64,000 nucleotides of DNA, taken from NCBI RefSeq assembly GCF_012273895.1, contig NC_052119.1:7139990-7203989 (forward strand), read 5' to 3'. Numbering within the stretch: position 1 is the stretch's first letter; every line of letters starts with the position of its first letter. Shown here in pieces: positions 35,351 through 46,166 of this stretch. The notes under the pieces are model-generated. The model had not been told where the DNA came from, ran no database searches, and worked only from the letters and a program-made list of their open reading frames with translations. The position numbers and the translations under genes were made by a program. This stretch comes from Zerene cesonia. Its lineage: Eukaryota > Arthropoda > Insecta > Lepidoptera > Pieridae.

Positions 35351-36386
35351 TACTACACACAAAAATAAAAAAGTATGTAGCAGTAGCTCTACCTATCGTT
35401 TAAATATCGAACATTTTATACAAAAGAATCGTTTACACATAAACCTGTCCGCCGCAATAATGTTATTTGAAGACATTTAAGGGAACGTATAAAATAATCT
35501 GTCGGTGGAACAAGATTTCTGATTTTCTCGATTCGATTTGTTCCTTTACAGGATTGTAACTTAATCCTTAGGCGCCGCGGTGGCATATTTGAACGCTCTG
35601 TAGATATCAGCCGCTTGTCATAATGACAAAGTGTTTACGAACCGGCGTCTTTATTTATTTTACCCTTGAATTTTGTTTTATTTTCTTATCTGTATTTGGT
35701 ATAATCAGCACAAAACACTCAAGTTCATTCGGTTGATAGTATGTTATGAATATTATCATTCTTATTTTATATAGAAAGTTATTTGCTGCATAATTAATAT
35801 GCTATTTATAAACCAGGTGCTCGTTTTTGTATTCCTTTTCACTACATATTTATTTTTGAATGTGGTTCTACGAGTTAAATAATACAGGTATATTCAATTT
35901 GATATCGCCTTTAAATGTTAGATGCATTAATATGAGAGTTTGTAGCTCTATAAAGTTTCAAGATTAAACAAAGCTGTTTAGGCTCGCTAAAGTAGCAACA
36001 AATTCGACTTTCATCTATCGCAAACAGAACATCGAAGTTAATTCAGCAGATTTGCAGGCATTTTCTACTTTATTCGGGGAAAAGAACTCTTTTGGATTCC
36101 CCGTAATCTCGTTTCTTTTCTCTTATTGTTCCTCGCGTGTAATGAATTAGTTCGACATTCCTTTAACTTTGTTTAAGTTGGGGTCATTTTGTTTGCTCTG
36201 GAGAATGGGTATCCCATTAGTCGGGGGCAGATATAGGGTTAACTAAATCAATGGAGTAGGCGTCTCGTAGGGGAGCTGGAAGATTTACTATTCTTTTATA
36301 TCGTTGGTCTGATGTTGAAGTCTTAAGAGCATAAACAATATGTTTATAAAATCATGACTGATTAGATAGTGTCAACTTGTATTGTT
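35351..36386. other. Unassigned AT-rich sequence
   Basis: No gene is recognised. The short GC-rich block GGCGCCGCGGTGGC near 35571 stands out from its surroundings but matches nothing else here. Confidence 0.5.
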
Positions 36387-36618
36387 TAGAAATTAAAAGC
36401 TTTTTAACGGATTTTAAACACGATTTATTCATTATATTATTTACCCGACGTTTCGAACACTTTACGGCGAGCGAGCGACTTGAGTTTCCCCGTGACCGCG
36501 CTCGCTGTAAAGTGGTAGAAGGTATAATATTATGAATAAATCGCGTTTAAATCAGTTAAAAAGTTTTTAATTTCTAAATGTACAATACGCGTAGAATCAA
36601 ACACAAGAAAATATTAAC
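36387..36618 (+). mobile_element. Foldback element with long inverted arms
   Basis: The left arm (36387-36476) and right arm (36499-36576) are imperfect inverted repeats of about 80-90 bases. They start TAGAAATTAAAAGC and end TTTTTAATTTCTA. Each carries an ATTTATTCAT/ATGAATAAAT block and a GCGAGCG/CGCTCGC block near the centre. The left arm includes ACCCGACGTTTCGAACAC, missing from the right. A further 40 bases after the right arm (ATGTACAATACGCG, CAAACACAAGAAAATATTA) recur after the second copy at 63585, so the element extends beyond its arms. No transposase is visible. Class unknown: a MITE or a retroelement terminus are both possible. Confidence 0.7.
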
Positions 36619-37989
36619 TTGTATTGTTTTCATAATAACTATAACAATGAGGAATGAAGAAGTTTTGTGATGAACATGTTTCTCTTCAAACCAATAAATT
36701 TTTTGATAGTTAATTGTGACGGTTTTATTCAACAATAACAACATATAAAAAAAATCAATGTTGCTTACATGATACTTATATTCTGTCACACTAAAGTTTA
36801 AACCGACAAATTATTTCAATAAATGCTTTCTATATAATCACAGAGAACTCATTATAAAGGAAAAATAATTTGATAAAAAAGCAACATTGACAGGAGAAAA
36901 GCAATGCTACATTCTATACAGAGTCGTCGGCCATTTTCATCGCTAACGAGATGATTCCCGGAAGCTGTAATGTCGACTTGCGTTTGGAATTAGGTTATTT
37001 TTCATATGAGATATGGAAATTTATATTTGGAACTTGTAATTTTAAATTTTCTAAGAAAATATTCAAATGTCTTTCATCGACGTTTAGTTAACTTTACTTG
37101 CATGGACAAGAAAATAAAATTGCAAAAATTTAAAATGTTTTTTACGAAATTGTCGTCAAAAGAATTCTAGATAGAGCAAATTCGAGAAAGTAGTGAATTG
37201 TAGCAGCTTTGAATGTACAAACCGGTTAATCGGTTTATCAAAAACTTGGGGCTTAGCGGTGAATTAAAAATCGTCGGATTTAGTTTTCCGTCAGTCCCTT
37301 ATTCAGAAACTTTATATAATCGTGTTAGAGGCATGGTCTGTGGCGACCACAACCGTAAATTGTACTAGATTGGATATAGTTTACTATACTGCATTTAGCT
37401 AATGTGTTTAATGATGTTTAAATACAATTCTATAATAATTTTAAGTACAGATCATGCTTTTTTGGCTTATTGCTAATTGAAAAGTAATTTTGAAGGTTTT
37501 TGAAGGATCGTATGTATATGAAAATTTTATAATTAACATTCCATGTTATCAATTTTGTTATCTTTAAATATAAAATTAAAATGCCTTTTATTTTGTTACA
37601 AATGTTGATGTTACTCATATCAAATGAAGACGAGTCAAGCTTCAATATGCAAATGCAATGCTTCTTCTGTCTAAAAGAATTTATTTTATAACAAAAAGCT
37701 TTATCTAGTGTAATAAATCTATGGTAGCAAACGTTCAGTATTAAATGTAAGAACATTGTCGTCCTCTCGTCTGAAATAGATTCAATTAATTCTTGCGGAT
37801 GTCATCTTTATAAATAGATTAATTTTAAATCGCTGGGGCGTTTTGAATTTCATTTGGGAACATTTAGTTCGCTTATTAAACGATTTCGGTGTAAATATGA
37901 TTGCTTCATTTAAATATAGTTGATAAAGTGTACATATAATGAGACTTACAATAAACTAAACGTTACATACAGAATAACAAACATCCATT
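36619..37989. other. Unassigned AT-rich sequence
   Basis: No gene. A 108-codon minus-strand frame at 37430-37756 is rich in Lys, Ile, Asn and Phe, as expected from AT-rich non-coding DNA, and has no domain. Confidence 0.5.
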
Positions 37990-38025
37990 CATACTTAATC
38001 TTTCGCGAGAATAATATTAGTAGGA
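37990..38025 (-). mobile_element. Helitron 5' end fragment
   Basis: On the minus strand it reads TCCTACTAATATTATTCTCG then CGAAAGATTAAG. This is the family A 5' terminus followed by decayed sequence. No 3' end is found. Confidence 0.4.
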
Positions 38026-38760
38026 TATTCGATCGCAAAATACGTTGTTTATATTGTGTGAGAAACACTTCATCAATGTATAACGTATCGCGAGATTGAT
38101 CCCCGCAAACAAGTTTGTTCTCAATAAAAACATAAGTCGATGAACTTGCTTGTAATCATACTGAGTAATGGAAAAACATTATTACACAATCATAATCTTC
38201 TTGCTCAATAGTTCATGTATCTTCACTTTGGCCGGATTTATTTGGGGCCTTTCTACAATTAGTGAAAATCAATCTATACATGCAATAATCAACGAGAAAA
38301 AAAATTCTTACTGTATATAGATATCTATTCATCTTGTAGCTTTGTTTTATTGAGAGATTTCTTTGATTTTATTGAGAGGGAAAAGTTAATGATTAGTGTC
38401 ACCTGGTTTATTAAATGTAAAGTTAAATTATGTATATGTTTGGGTCATTTGCTGTTAAAAATTTCATGAAGTTCAAAATCTTATAACTGAACTGTGAATT
38501 TATATAGTATATTATGCATCGTAAATTTGAAATTTGGTTTGACTTACAGTGTAAGTAATTTCTTCATCTGTATGAAATAATATAAATAAAAGACATGATT
38601 TGTTTGTATGTTTGTTTTAAAAAATTCTTGCAGTGTTCTATGAATTTTATAATTTTATAATTTTTCTATAAATGGTGAATGTAATTCAAGAGTAAAAAAT
38701 TACATAACTACAGTAACATTTAGGTAATTATGAGAAAGTCTAGATTCGAAAGCACGAAAC
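38026..38760. other. Unassigned AT-rich sequence
   Basis: No gene or recognised repeat is visible. Confidence 0.5.
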
Positions 38761-38797
38761 CAGACAGAGGGCGACTCGTAAATCCGCCGTCTGTCTG
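38761..38797. other. Strong short hairpin
   Basis: CAGACAGAGGGCG (38761-38773) and CGCCGTCTGTCTG (38785-38797) pair over 13 positions with one mismatch around an 11-base loop. The stem is GC-rich in an AT-rich context. No tail of T or protein frame accompanies it. Confidence 0.6.
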
Positions 38798-39411
38798 TAG
38801 ATTGTCATTCACTATAATTAGGAATGTATCTGGGAACGATAATTTCTCCTTTGTGTCCGAACAATTTTGTCATGTTTAATTTCATGCTGTCTACCACGTC
38901 TTCGCCAATTAGCCTGACTCTTTGTGACGCGACAGATTTATATAACAGGAGCGGAGTTTTATGGACATTCTATTTGGTCGGTTAAATAAGGAATTTATTC
39001 TACATTCAAATTTTATTTGAGCTCCGTTTGTTATAACTACATTTGAATGTGGAACGGCTTAGTGTAGAGGTGTGAACATATTTTTAAGACGTCTATGCTA
39101 TAAGCTTACAATATTTTAATACGCTATGGAGTAATTAAGAAGAAGTTATTGTTACGTAATACGTGTATATCATCAATTTCATACTTCATTCAAATACAGT
39201 TGTTTGTACTATCACGTGTTAGCCTTTGGATATTACTGACATACGGTAATAAAACATTTTGCAATGAATATAAAATTACTTAAACATCATTAATACACAC
39301 AGTCACAAGCACAAAGTAAAGAATATTATATGTGACTTTCGTAATTGCAATTACCAGCATTAGCAAAGCACGTTATTTTGGATGGATGGAAAGAATGTAT
39401 GTGTTTTGTAT
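38798..39411. other. Unassigned AT-rich sequence
   Basis: No gene is visible. The stretch 38880-38980 is slightly less AT-rich. Confidence 0.45.
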
Positions 39412-39753
39412 GTGGTAGTCAAGCACGCTTCGGCACGAATTGGGCCAGCTCGAACCGGGGAAGTACCACACCCACACAGAAGACCGGCGTGAAATAGCAT
39501 TCTGCTGTGTTTCGTTCGGTGAGTGGGGGAGCCGGAGGCCCATATCCTTTTCCTTACCCCTCCCAGTCTTTTCCTTTATTCCTCTCGCCAATCCTTTCTT
39601 AATCCCTTCCCAATTTAAAGTCGGCAATCTATTTGTAGAGGCATAAGCTCTGTAATGGACCTTGCGCCTCTCCAAATGTTCATGGGCGGTGGAAGCGCTT
39701 ACCATCAGGCGTCCCACCAGCTCCATTGCCGACTGTGACATAAAAAAAAAAAA
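39412..39753 (+). mobile_element. Near-complete Metulj-type SINE
   Basis: The head includes TTCGGCACGAATTGGGCCAG, CTCGAACCGGGGAAGTACCA and AGAAGACCGGCGTGAAATAG. The middle is CT-rich (CTTTTCCTTACCCCTCCCAG and similar). The tail carries TTCATGGGCGGTGGAAGCGC, TTACCATCAGGCGTCCCACC and ends in A12 at 39742-39753. The head, pyrimidine-rich middle and GGGCGGTGG/CTTACCATCAGG tail are the known order of the lepidopteran Metulj SINEs. The 5' boundary is approximate and no clear target duplication is seen. Open frames on both strands inside it (68 and 122 codons) are by-products. Confidence 0.88.
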
Positions 39754-40551
39754 TACAGTAGGTATGTATTAATTAGATTACAAAAAACCATTCTTAAATG
39801 CTTCTACACAATAATCATCTTCTAATTTCGATCGTCAGGCTTGCCAAATTGGTCATTAAGATAACTGTAAAGAAAGATAATTAGTGTGACAAAAAGTCAA
39901 AACATCAGCCGCATCGCGTATCGATTATAACTTCCAATCACAATAATAAAAGTTTCTTTCACCGAAATAAGGATGGCCAATTATCGAATTGAAGTTACCA
40001 AATGATACGGCAATAACAAAGGGCCCGGAGGTTCGTGACGAAACAGAAATTTTGTTAAATAATTATCCCATTGAGAATGGATTCGTTTGGCTTGATCGAC
40101 GTTATTCTTCATATGATCAAAAGCGAAACGATATATTTATTGAAAAATATAGATTGTTTTTTATGATCAATTAGACCCCTGTTTTTTTTTAATTGTTTCC
40201 TTAAATTTTTTTCTTGCTTGCGTTTTTAAAATGAAAAGTGTATATTATGAGTCGTTTGTGAAGAATAATAAAAGAAAATACATGAAGCTTATGTACCTTA
40301 ATAATCTAACTAAACTCCTTAAACTTGTAATAATGTTTCTCAAACATAAATCAGTTAGAACGTGAATAAAGTCTTTCAAAGGTGATAATGAAAAGATTAA
40401 GGCATATTATAACAGTTTTCTTAACGGAGCTTATAGAGCCATATTTATTACGGTCATAATATTGTCACAAACCGAGCCAGTATATGATATTTACAGCGCG
40501 AATGCAGACTGAAGAATAAGCACGGTTATGTGGAAGAGGACTTTTTTAAAT
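39754..40551. other. Unassigned AT-rich sequence
   Basis: A 61-codon frame at 39989-40174 starts from a TTG codon and has no domain. I see no gene. Confidence 0.45.
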
Positions 40552-40715
40552 TCAATCGACTTTTTTGTTGCACCTTAATGATAAATATTTTTTTTTAACA
40601 AACAAATAAATTGTCATATCTAGAGAGAACTTACATGAGACCACACGCAGGGACCAGTTTTCAAATAAAAATATGATATGGTTTACCCAGTACAAAGTTA
40701 TGAGATTACAAACAC
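40552..40715 (-). repeat. Interspersed repeat R5, minus copy
   Basis: On the minus strand, TGTTTGTAATCTCATAACTT, TGTACTGGGTAAACCATATC, TTGAAAACTGGTCCCTGCGT and GTGGTCTCATGTAAG follow the R5 middle and distal order. The head side (AAAAGTCGATTGAAT) is decayed. The overlapping 100-codon frame is an artefact of the repeat. Confidence 0.55.
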
Positions 40716-41752
40716 TAAAATAGATAAACATGGTGTATGTGGTATGAATGAAATAACAAAAAGACTTAAGTTCAATTAAATAGCAGATAATTTTTAAAGC
40801 CCTCGAGACTGAAATTGCTTTAGATCTTGAAACTGTTTTATATAGCACAACCATTCTATATTCACTTTAACTAAAACATAGACTTTGGTCTTGTTAATAG
40901 GTTACATTGGTTAGTAAAGTTCCGTCAAAATCTTACACTTATGAAAATCCCATAAGATAACTAACCAGTAAGTTTTTATTTAATATTTTATTTTATTCCA
41001 GAACTTTTACATTTATACTAAAATTTTAAACAAAATAAATTGTACAGACAATCCTTGATAAATCCGTCCAACACGTTTCTTTTAACCCCGCTCAAAACTC
41101 CGTGTCCACACTTATCTACTATTTTTAATGCCAAGTAAAGGCGTAATAAGTTGCCTTAGCTTCACATTACAGCCAGCTTTGCCCGTGAACACCCACAGAG
41201 AATAACTTTCAATGTACCGCTAATAACCTTATTATTTGCATTAAACTCCCACTAAATACTCTGTAGCGCTGCAACTTGTTTTGAATTTAATTATCTTCCA
41301 GACGATTTAGACATTCATTTGTTTACTTGCGCTCTGTTATTTTACGTTTGTACGTAAGAGACGGTTGTAATGAGATGATCGTTGTTTTTCTTTGTTTTAA
41401 ACTATGTAGGGAATCAATTGGTTTAATTATGACATACTTTATACAGCTATATTTTCTCTCTATATAACTTTGAAAAATATAAAAATAAAAAACAATTTTT
41501 TAAGTATTTAAAATCATAGTAATTATCAGTATTTTAGGTGCAAGAGACATAAACTGATTTTTAAAATGTTTATTTTTTGAGTGTTCATCAATACATTTGC
41601 AGCACCATCCCCCATTACTTATAAAACACACTCATAATATATTATTGAAAGTAAAATCAACAGCATAAAAGAAAGAATATTCATAAACAATATACAAATT
41701 TGGATTATCTTTAATGATTTTTATATCAAGCACTTTAAAAATCCGCTTACAT
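40716..41752. other. Unassigned AT-rich sequence
   Basis: Nothing recognisable. The patch 41060-41240 is less AT-rich. Confidence 0.5.
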
Positions 41753-41938
41753 GATTACATAGCATAAAACAAAGTCACTTTCTCTGTCCCTATTGCCCTA
41801 TGTATGCTTAAATCTTTTAAATTTCGCAACGGATTTTGATGGGGTCTTTTTTAAAGAGTGATTTAGGAGGAAGGTTTATATGTATAATCTCTTGAACTAC
41901 TTCGAATTAACGCGTGCGAAGCCGCGGGCAAAAGCTAG
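41753..41938 (+). mobile_element. Non-autonomous Helitron, family C, intact 3' end
   Basis: It contains AAAGTCACTTTCTCTGTCCC, TATGTATGCTTAAATCTTTT, TTTCGCAACGGATTTTGATG and GGAGGAAGGTTTATATGTAT. It ends AACGCGTGCGAAGCCGCGGG, CAAAAGCTAG, followed by T. A CGCG/CGCG stem lies just inside the end. The 5' boundary is less certain. The copy at 4418 aligns along its whole length. Confidence 0.8.
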
Positions 41939-42312
41939 TACAGATATAAACATAAGAGCATTTACGATTCGGGCGCTATTCGATCACCCCCTAACTCAAC
42001 TATGACACTATTAATTTAAATATATTATAGCATATTCACAGCTAAATTTTACTGTACAATAAATCTCTACTAGCATACCGTCTAGATTTATATCAATTAA
42101 CGCATATGACACCAGCATTAATCACAATTATTATTTAGGAGACATAACCGATGCCCTAGTTCTATTATCGCATCGTTGCAAGCTAGATTTATGTTGGCTG
42201 ATGTCATGGTTATGAAAGTGTTCTGGATTACAGGGTTTGTGAAGGCTTTATGACTTCGGATATAGCGAACACGTCATTCATTATCCTTCGATATAGAATC
42301 TTTATCTATACT
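41939..42312. other. Unassigned AT-rich sequence
   Basis: No gene or repeat recognised between the two Helitrons. Confidence 0.45.
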
Positions 42313-42406
42313 TCTATACTAATAGTATAAGAGGAAAGATATGTATGTATATTCCGATTTTTAAAACTCTTTCACCATTAGAAAGCTGCGAATTCATTAT
42401 GTGAAT

Positions 42407-42409
<3 letters not shown>

Positions 42410-42441
<32 letters not shown>
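42410..42441. repeat. (AT)16 microsatellite
   Basis: Sixteen uninterrupted AT units lie directly upstream of the truncated SINE inside the Helitron. The run may have expanded from the TA-rich insertion site. Confidence 0.95.
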
Positions 42442-42447
<6 letters not shown>

Positions 42448-42449
<2 letters not shown>

Positions 42450-42593
42450 CAGTTTCCGGTGGGGAAGCAAAAAAAAATGTCTCGGTTTGGCAGGACACAG
42501 AAGGATGATCACCTACTTGTCCCAAAAGAAAATCGATCAGTGAAACAGATGTACATCATCTGCCCCATACCCCACTAGGGGACACGGGACTTA
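42448..42593 (+). mobile_element. 5'-truncated tRNA-derived SINE nested in a Helitron
   Basis: It starts within the tRNA-like head at GTCAGTTTCCGGTGGGGAAG, has an A run, then CTCGGTTTGGCAGGACACAG, GATGATCACCTACTTGTCCC and ends CCCCACTAGGGGACACGGGA, CTTAC. It is the same family as the copies at 17804 and 63855. Loss of box A and most of box B means it cannot be transcribed from its own promoter. Confidence 0.85.
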
Positions 42594-42653
42594 CAAATAT
42601 ATAAATCTCAGACTATATATGTATCACGGACGAAGCCGAGTTGAGCAGCAAGT

Positions 42654-42775
42654 TAATAATATATAGCTAAAGAGATTTTTAGTTTGTTTCAACCCATTGA
42701 TCTCAGGAACTATTGGATCGATAAAACCGATTCGTGAAATGGGGAACTGAAAAACTTACTGTTTTCCCTCCTGGA
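42654..42775 (+). mobile_element. Truncated Helitron fragment, family D-type
   Basis: GCTAAAGAGATTTTTAGTTT, TTTCAACCCATTGATCTCAG and GAACTATTGGATCGATAAAA match the first half of the element at 30556-30727. It abuts the preceding Helitron and has lost its 3' half. Confidence 0.55.
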
Positions 42776-43434
42776 TACCAAAAAATCAGCAAAAGATATA
42801 TTGATAAGATAAATTCTAATTACATTTCATGCATCGAAAAGAAGTTGATTACTAAATGCATATAATACGACATTAAATTTTTATTGAATTGTTAAATGTC
42901 TCTTACCACATAACAATTAGAATCAATTTTAACCATTGCCGCTAATTTTAATATTGCATAAAACGTAATTAATGATATTTCATTTCTGGATATGATGAAT
43001 GATCGCAGCAGTTGGTGTGACCACAATTAATTATTTTATATTCATTCATTCAAATATTATATTCATTCGTTTTGTTTTTGTTTGGTATAATTATAATGAG
43101 TTGTAAATTTCTAAGCTTTCTGCTTTAAATACATTGTTTAATATTCAGATCACAACAGCGTAAGAGGCCCGAATCTGAAAGCGTCACTCAATTTCAGAAA
43201 CATAAAAGCGGAGGCTAGTTACGTATTTTGCGTACTAAATAGAACGATGCGAATGTATTTAATAAAATTAAGCTTTCTTTGTAAAATGTACATATTCAAG
43301 CACCTTATTTAAATAAAAAAATATTGGGTTGAAAAATTGTTGAATAAAAATTTAGTGTTTTAAGCTATCTACTTTATAATGTTCAAAATCGAGAATAGAA
43401 GCAATCATCATATTTTATATAATCTTATAAAATA
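42776..43434. other. Unassigned AT-rich sequence
   Basis: No gene or recognised repeat is present. Confidence 0.5.
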
Positions 43435-43613
43435 CTAGCTGCAACCGGCAAACGTTGTTCTGCCTTACTCTTATCATTTAGGGGTATGAAAAATAGATGT
43501 TGGCCGATTCTCATAGATACCGGATAAGCACAAAAAATTTCATCAAAATCGGTCAAGCCGTTTCGGAGGAGTATGGCAATGAAAACTGTGACACGAGAAT
43601 TTTATATATTAGA
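43435..43613 (-). mobile_element. Non-autonomous Helitron, family B
   Basis: On the minus strand it starts TCTAATATATAAAATTCTCG, continues TGTCACAGTTTTCATTGCCA, TCCTCCGAAACGGCTTGACC and GAGAATCGGCCAACATCTAT, and ends CAAACGTTTGCCGG-like sequence with GGTTGCAGCTAG. It supplies the reference for the 5' half of the chimera at 27201. A 148-codon frame overlapping it (43497-43943) is half repeat and half AT-rich flank, so it is not a gene. Confidence 0.82.
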
Positions 43614-45573
43614 TTTAAAATCAGTTTCATTATAATAATTGTTTACTTAACTATGACGATTTTACTGTATTTAAATAGAATGGACAAGAAACAAAATTTA
43701 ACAATGTTGATTTATTATTTTATATTGAATATTATTATATTTGCAATCCCGATTATGGTAACAAAAGACACGTCAACACATTTATCTCATAAAATATTCA
43801 TGATATATTGTTTTAATCTAATTTCAAGTTCAATACAAACTAATTTTAATTTAAATCGATTGGATATTATTCACTATGCGTTTGATTGTATTTCAGTTCA
43901 TATTATGAAATTGAACCAGTATAATACTCGTATTCTACTATGATGGTTTTGAAACGATAAAAACTTGGTCAAATGCGAACCGGAGTCGTTGCAGTTTCCG
44001 TACAAATCAGGTAAAGGATTTATTATTAATTGCAAAGAAGGCATACTTTTGCAACTAGAAAAAACATTGGTCACCTATCCAGATACAAATTGATTGACCT
44101 CAATTGTCTTCACAAAAATAATTCTTATCTGTGTATAATTTGTTTAAAAGATAAAATAAGCCACAACCGTAATGCTCGTACAAAACGCGTGTATACGGTT
44201 CACTTCTAGCTTTCTAGTAAGATAAAAAAACTACTATACACTACAACTTACAAAGTACTAAGACTTCTATGCAAATTGAAAAAAACTAGCCAGCATTTAG
44301 TTCCACATTTACGTCCATAGAGAGTTTTCTATTTAGCAGCCAACGAGGCGTACACCTCACCGTGTGATTGCAAACAGCTTTCAAGTAGATTGGCAAGAGG
44401 AATCCTATTTGCAATGGATTTCAGTGTTCTCACTTTCATTTTAATTCCTCTCATTCCAATGAGTTTTAATTGAAGTACTGGTTAATTAAGGAGCTTAGCT
44501 CTGCGGATTGGGGATACGTTAGAATATATTCTGGGGTAGAATGCAATTGTCTAGCTATCTTGGCCAAGAATAAATATTGTGATGTGGATTATAGTAGTAT
44601 ACTCATTACAATATATATACACTCATGCGCCCGCGTAAATACATATAAATTATGCTTAAATATAAATAATATATACGTACATGATATGTGTAATATTATA
44701 TTGTCAGATATCAAATGTATTTTAATATTCTGTTGAATTAATAATTGTCATTTAAGATACAAATGCTGCTTTTCATAACTTTTCACTTATTAAAAGTAGA
44801 TTCACTTAGAAACGGATTCGTTCGTTGATTATTATTCAACGTTCGGCCCGACTACCCTCACTTTATTTACAGTCTTTATGACTGGCTGCAATTTGTTATG
44901 AAATGACTTCATTAATTAGGCAGTAGTGTAGAATTGTAGTATATTCTAATTACGATCAAACTAATACTAAACTCAACCCCCTTTTTCTAACAATATGTTA
45001 TTTCTAACTTGTTCAAATTTATACCTATAATATCGAGGCCGTTTATATTATGAAAACTGATGAAACCGAAATATTTCAGAAACTAACTCACTGCATGAAA
45101 ACTCGCAACATTGCTATATTTTCTCTCTTAGAATATAACGTAAAGAAACCTACAAATGCAAAATCTAAAATGACACACATTTACAGTATGAAATGCAGTC
45201 CAGCACACTGTAAATCCACCAGACCCTTTGACGTCGCTAATTAAATCACACTAGCCCATAATAAAAGTGCACACGTTTCGGTGACAAATATCTAATTCCA
45301 GTTAGGCATATTCGGTTTAATAAAAGCTAAATCAGGCTAACAAAACACACATTGTTTATGTTCAACCCTTCACACATACGAGATTTATGACCCGTGAACC
45401 TCGTAATAAATGGCCCTTGACAGATTTCCGCAAACTCAGTGGAATGGACGAAAATAATATTTCCAGTTTAGGCGCGTGTACTCCTTAACTATTGTTTGGT
45501 ATTACGGGCTGTGATGTTTTAATAGTGACACATACTATGTATTTTCTATTTACATGACAATAATATACAGTAG
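43614..45573. other. Unassigned AT-rich sequence
   Basis: About 2 kb without a recognisable gene or repeat. The small frames here have no domain. Confidence 0.5.
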
Positions 45574-45769
45574 CTAGCTGTAACCCGCGGCGTCACTCGC
45601 GTGGTACCCGATTAAAAAGTAGCCTATGTACTCCAGACTATGTACTACAGATCTATCTTTGTACCAAATTTCATACAGATGCGATAAGATGTTTTCAAGA
45701 AGAAAATAGAGTAGTAAAATTCCATTATACTCGTACTTACAAACTTTCCCGTTTATGATATTAGTAGGT
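45574..45769 (-). mobile_element. Diverged non-autonomous Helitron
   Basis: On the minus strand the head CCTACTAATATCATAAACGG is followed by a decayed body with ATGAAATTTGGTACAAAGAT and ends GACGCCGCGGGTTACAGCTAG (CTAG at 45574-45577). The GC-rich end differs from families A to D. It lies 190 bp from a family A copy in the same orientation. Confidence 0.6.
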
Positions 45770-45959
45770 TAGTCATGAGTATTTTCATATTTAATAGTGT
45801 AAAAAAATATGTAATTTGAGTTTTTTTTTTACATTTTATTTACTGCATATAATAAAAGCATTCAATTGCAACTTCCTATTTTATGATTTAAGATTTCATC
45901 AAATAATGCGCACATACGCCTTACTACAATGGTACAATTAATTGTGTATTTTTTTTATA

Positions 45960-46166
45960 CTAGCTGCGCCCCGCGGTTTCACCCGCGTAAGTCCATATCT
46001 CGTAGGAATATCGGGATAAAAAGTTGCTTATATGTTATTCCAGTTGTCCAGCTGTCTAGGTACCAAATTTTATTGCACCGAACCGATTGTTCAGTAGTTT
46101 TTGCGTGAAAGAGCAACAAACACACACACATCCTTACAAGCTTTCGCATTTATAATATTAGTAGGA
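45960..46166 (-). mobile_element. Non-autonomous Helitron, family A
   Basis: On the minus strand: TCCTACTAATATTATAAATG, GTAAGGATGTGTGTGTG, CTCTTTCACGCAAAAACTAC and TAGACAGCTGGACAACTGGA lead to ACTTACGCGGGTGAAACCGC, GGGGCGCAGCTAG. Both ends and the CGCGG/CCGCG stem are intact. A small duplication of ACCGAAC beside the 'ATTGCA' block is peculiar to this copy. Confidence 0.88.

Larger units (their letters stand above)
42313..42652 (+). mobile_element. Family D Helitron interrupted by a SINE
   Basis: The left part, TCTATACTAATAGTATAAGA followed by CCGATTTTTAAAACTCTTTC and ACCATTAGAAAGCTGCGAAT, and the right part, CAGACTATATATGTATCACG and GACGAAGCCGAGTTGAGCAG with a CAAG terminus, together make one family D element. 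The insert between them (about 42410-42593) is an AT run plus a truncated SINE. The host must predate the SINE. Confidence 0.75.

Noticed and set aside
34280..35362. Long open frame of 360 codons on the minus strand
   Set aside because: Almost all of it is N. Only a few codons at each edge are real sequence, and one edge is a SINE head.
39373..39741. 122-codon minus-strand and 68-codon plus-strand frames
   Set aside because: Both lie within the Metulj-type SINE, a non-coding element.
43497..43943. 148-codon open frame on the plus strand
   Set aside because: Its first 40 codons are the reverse strand of a family B Helitron and the rest is AT-rich sequence giving Ile/Asn/Leu-rich peptide without a domain.
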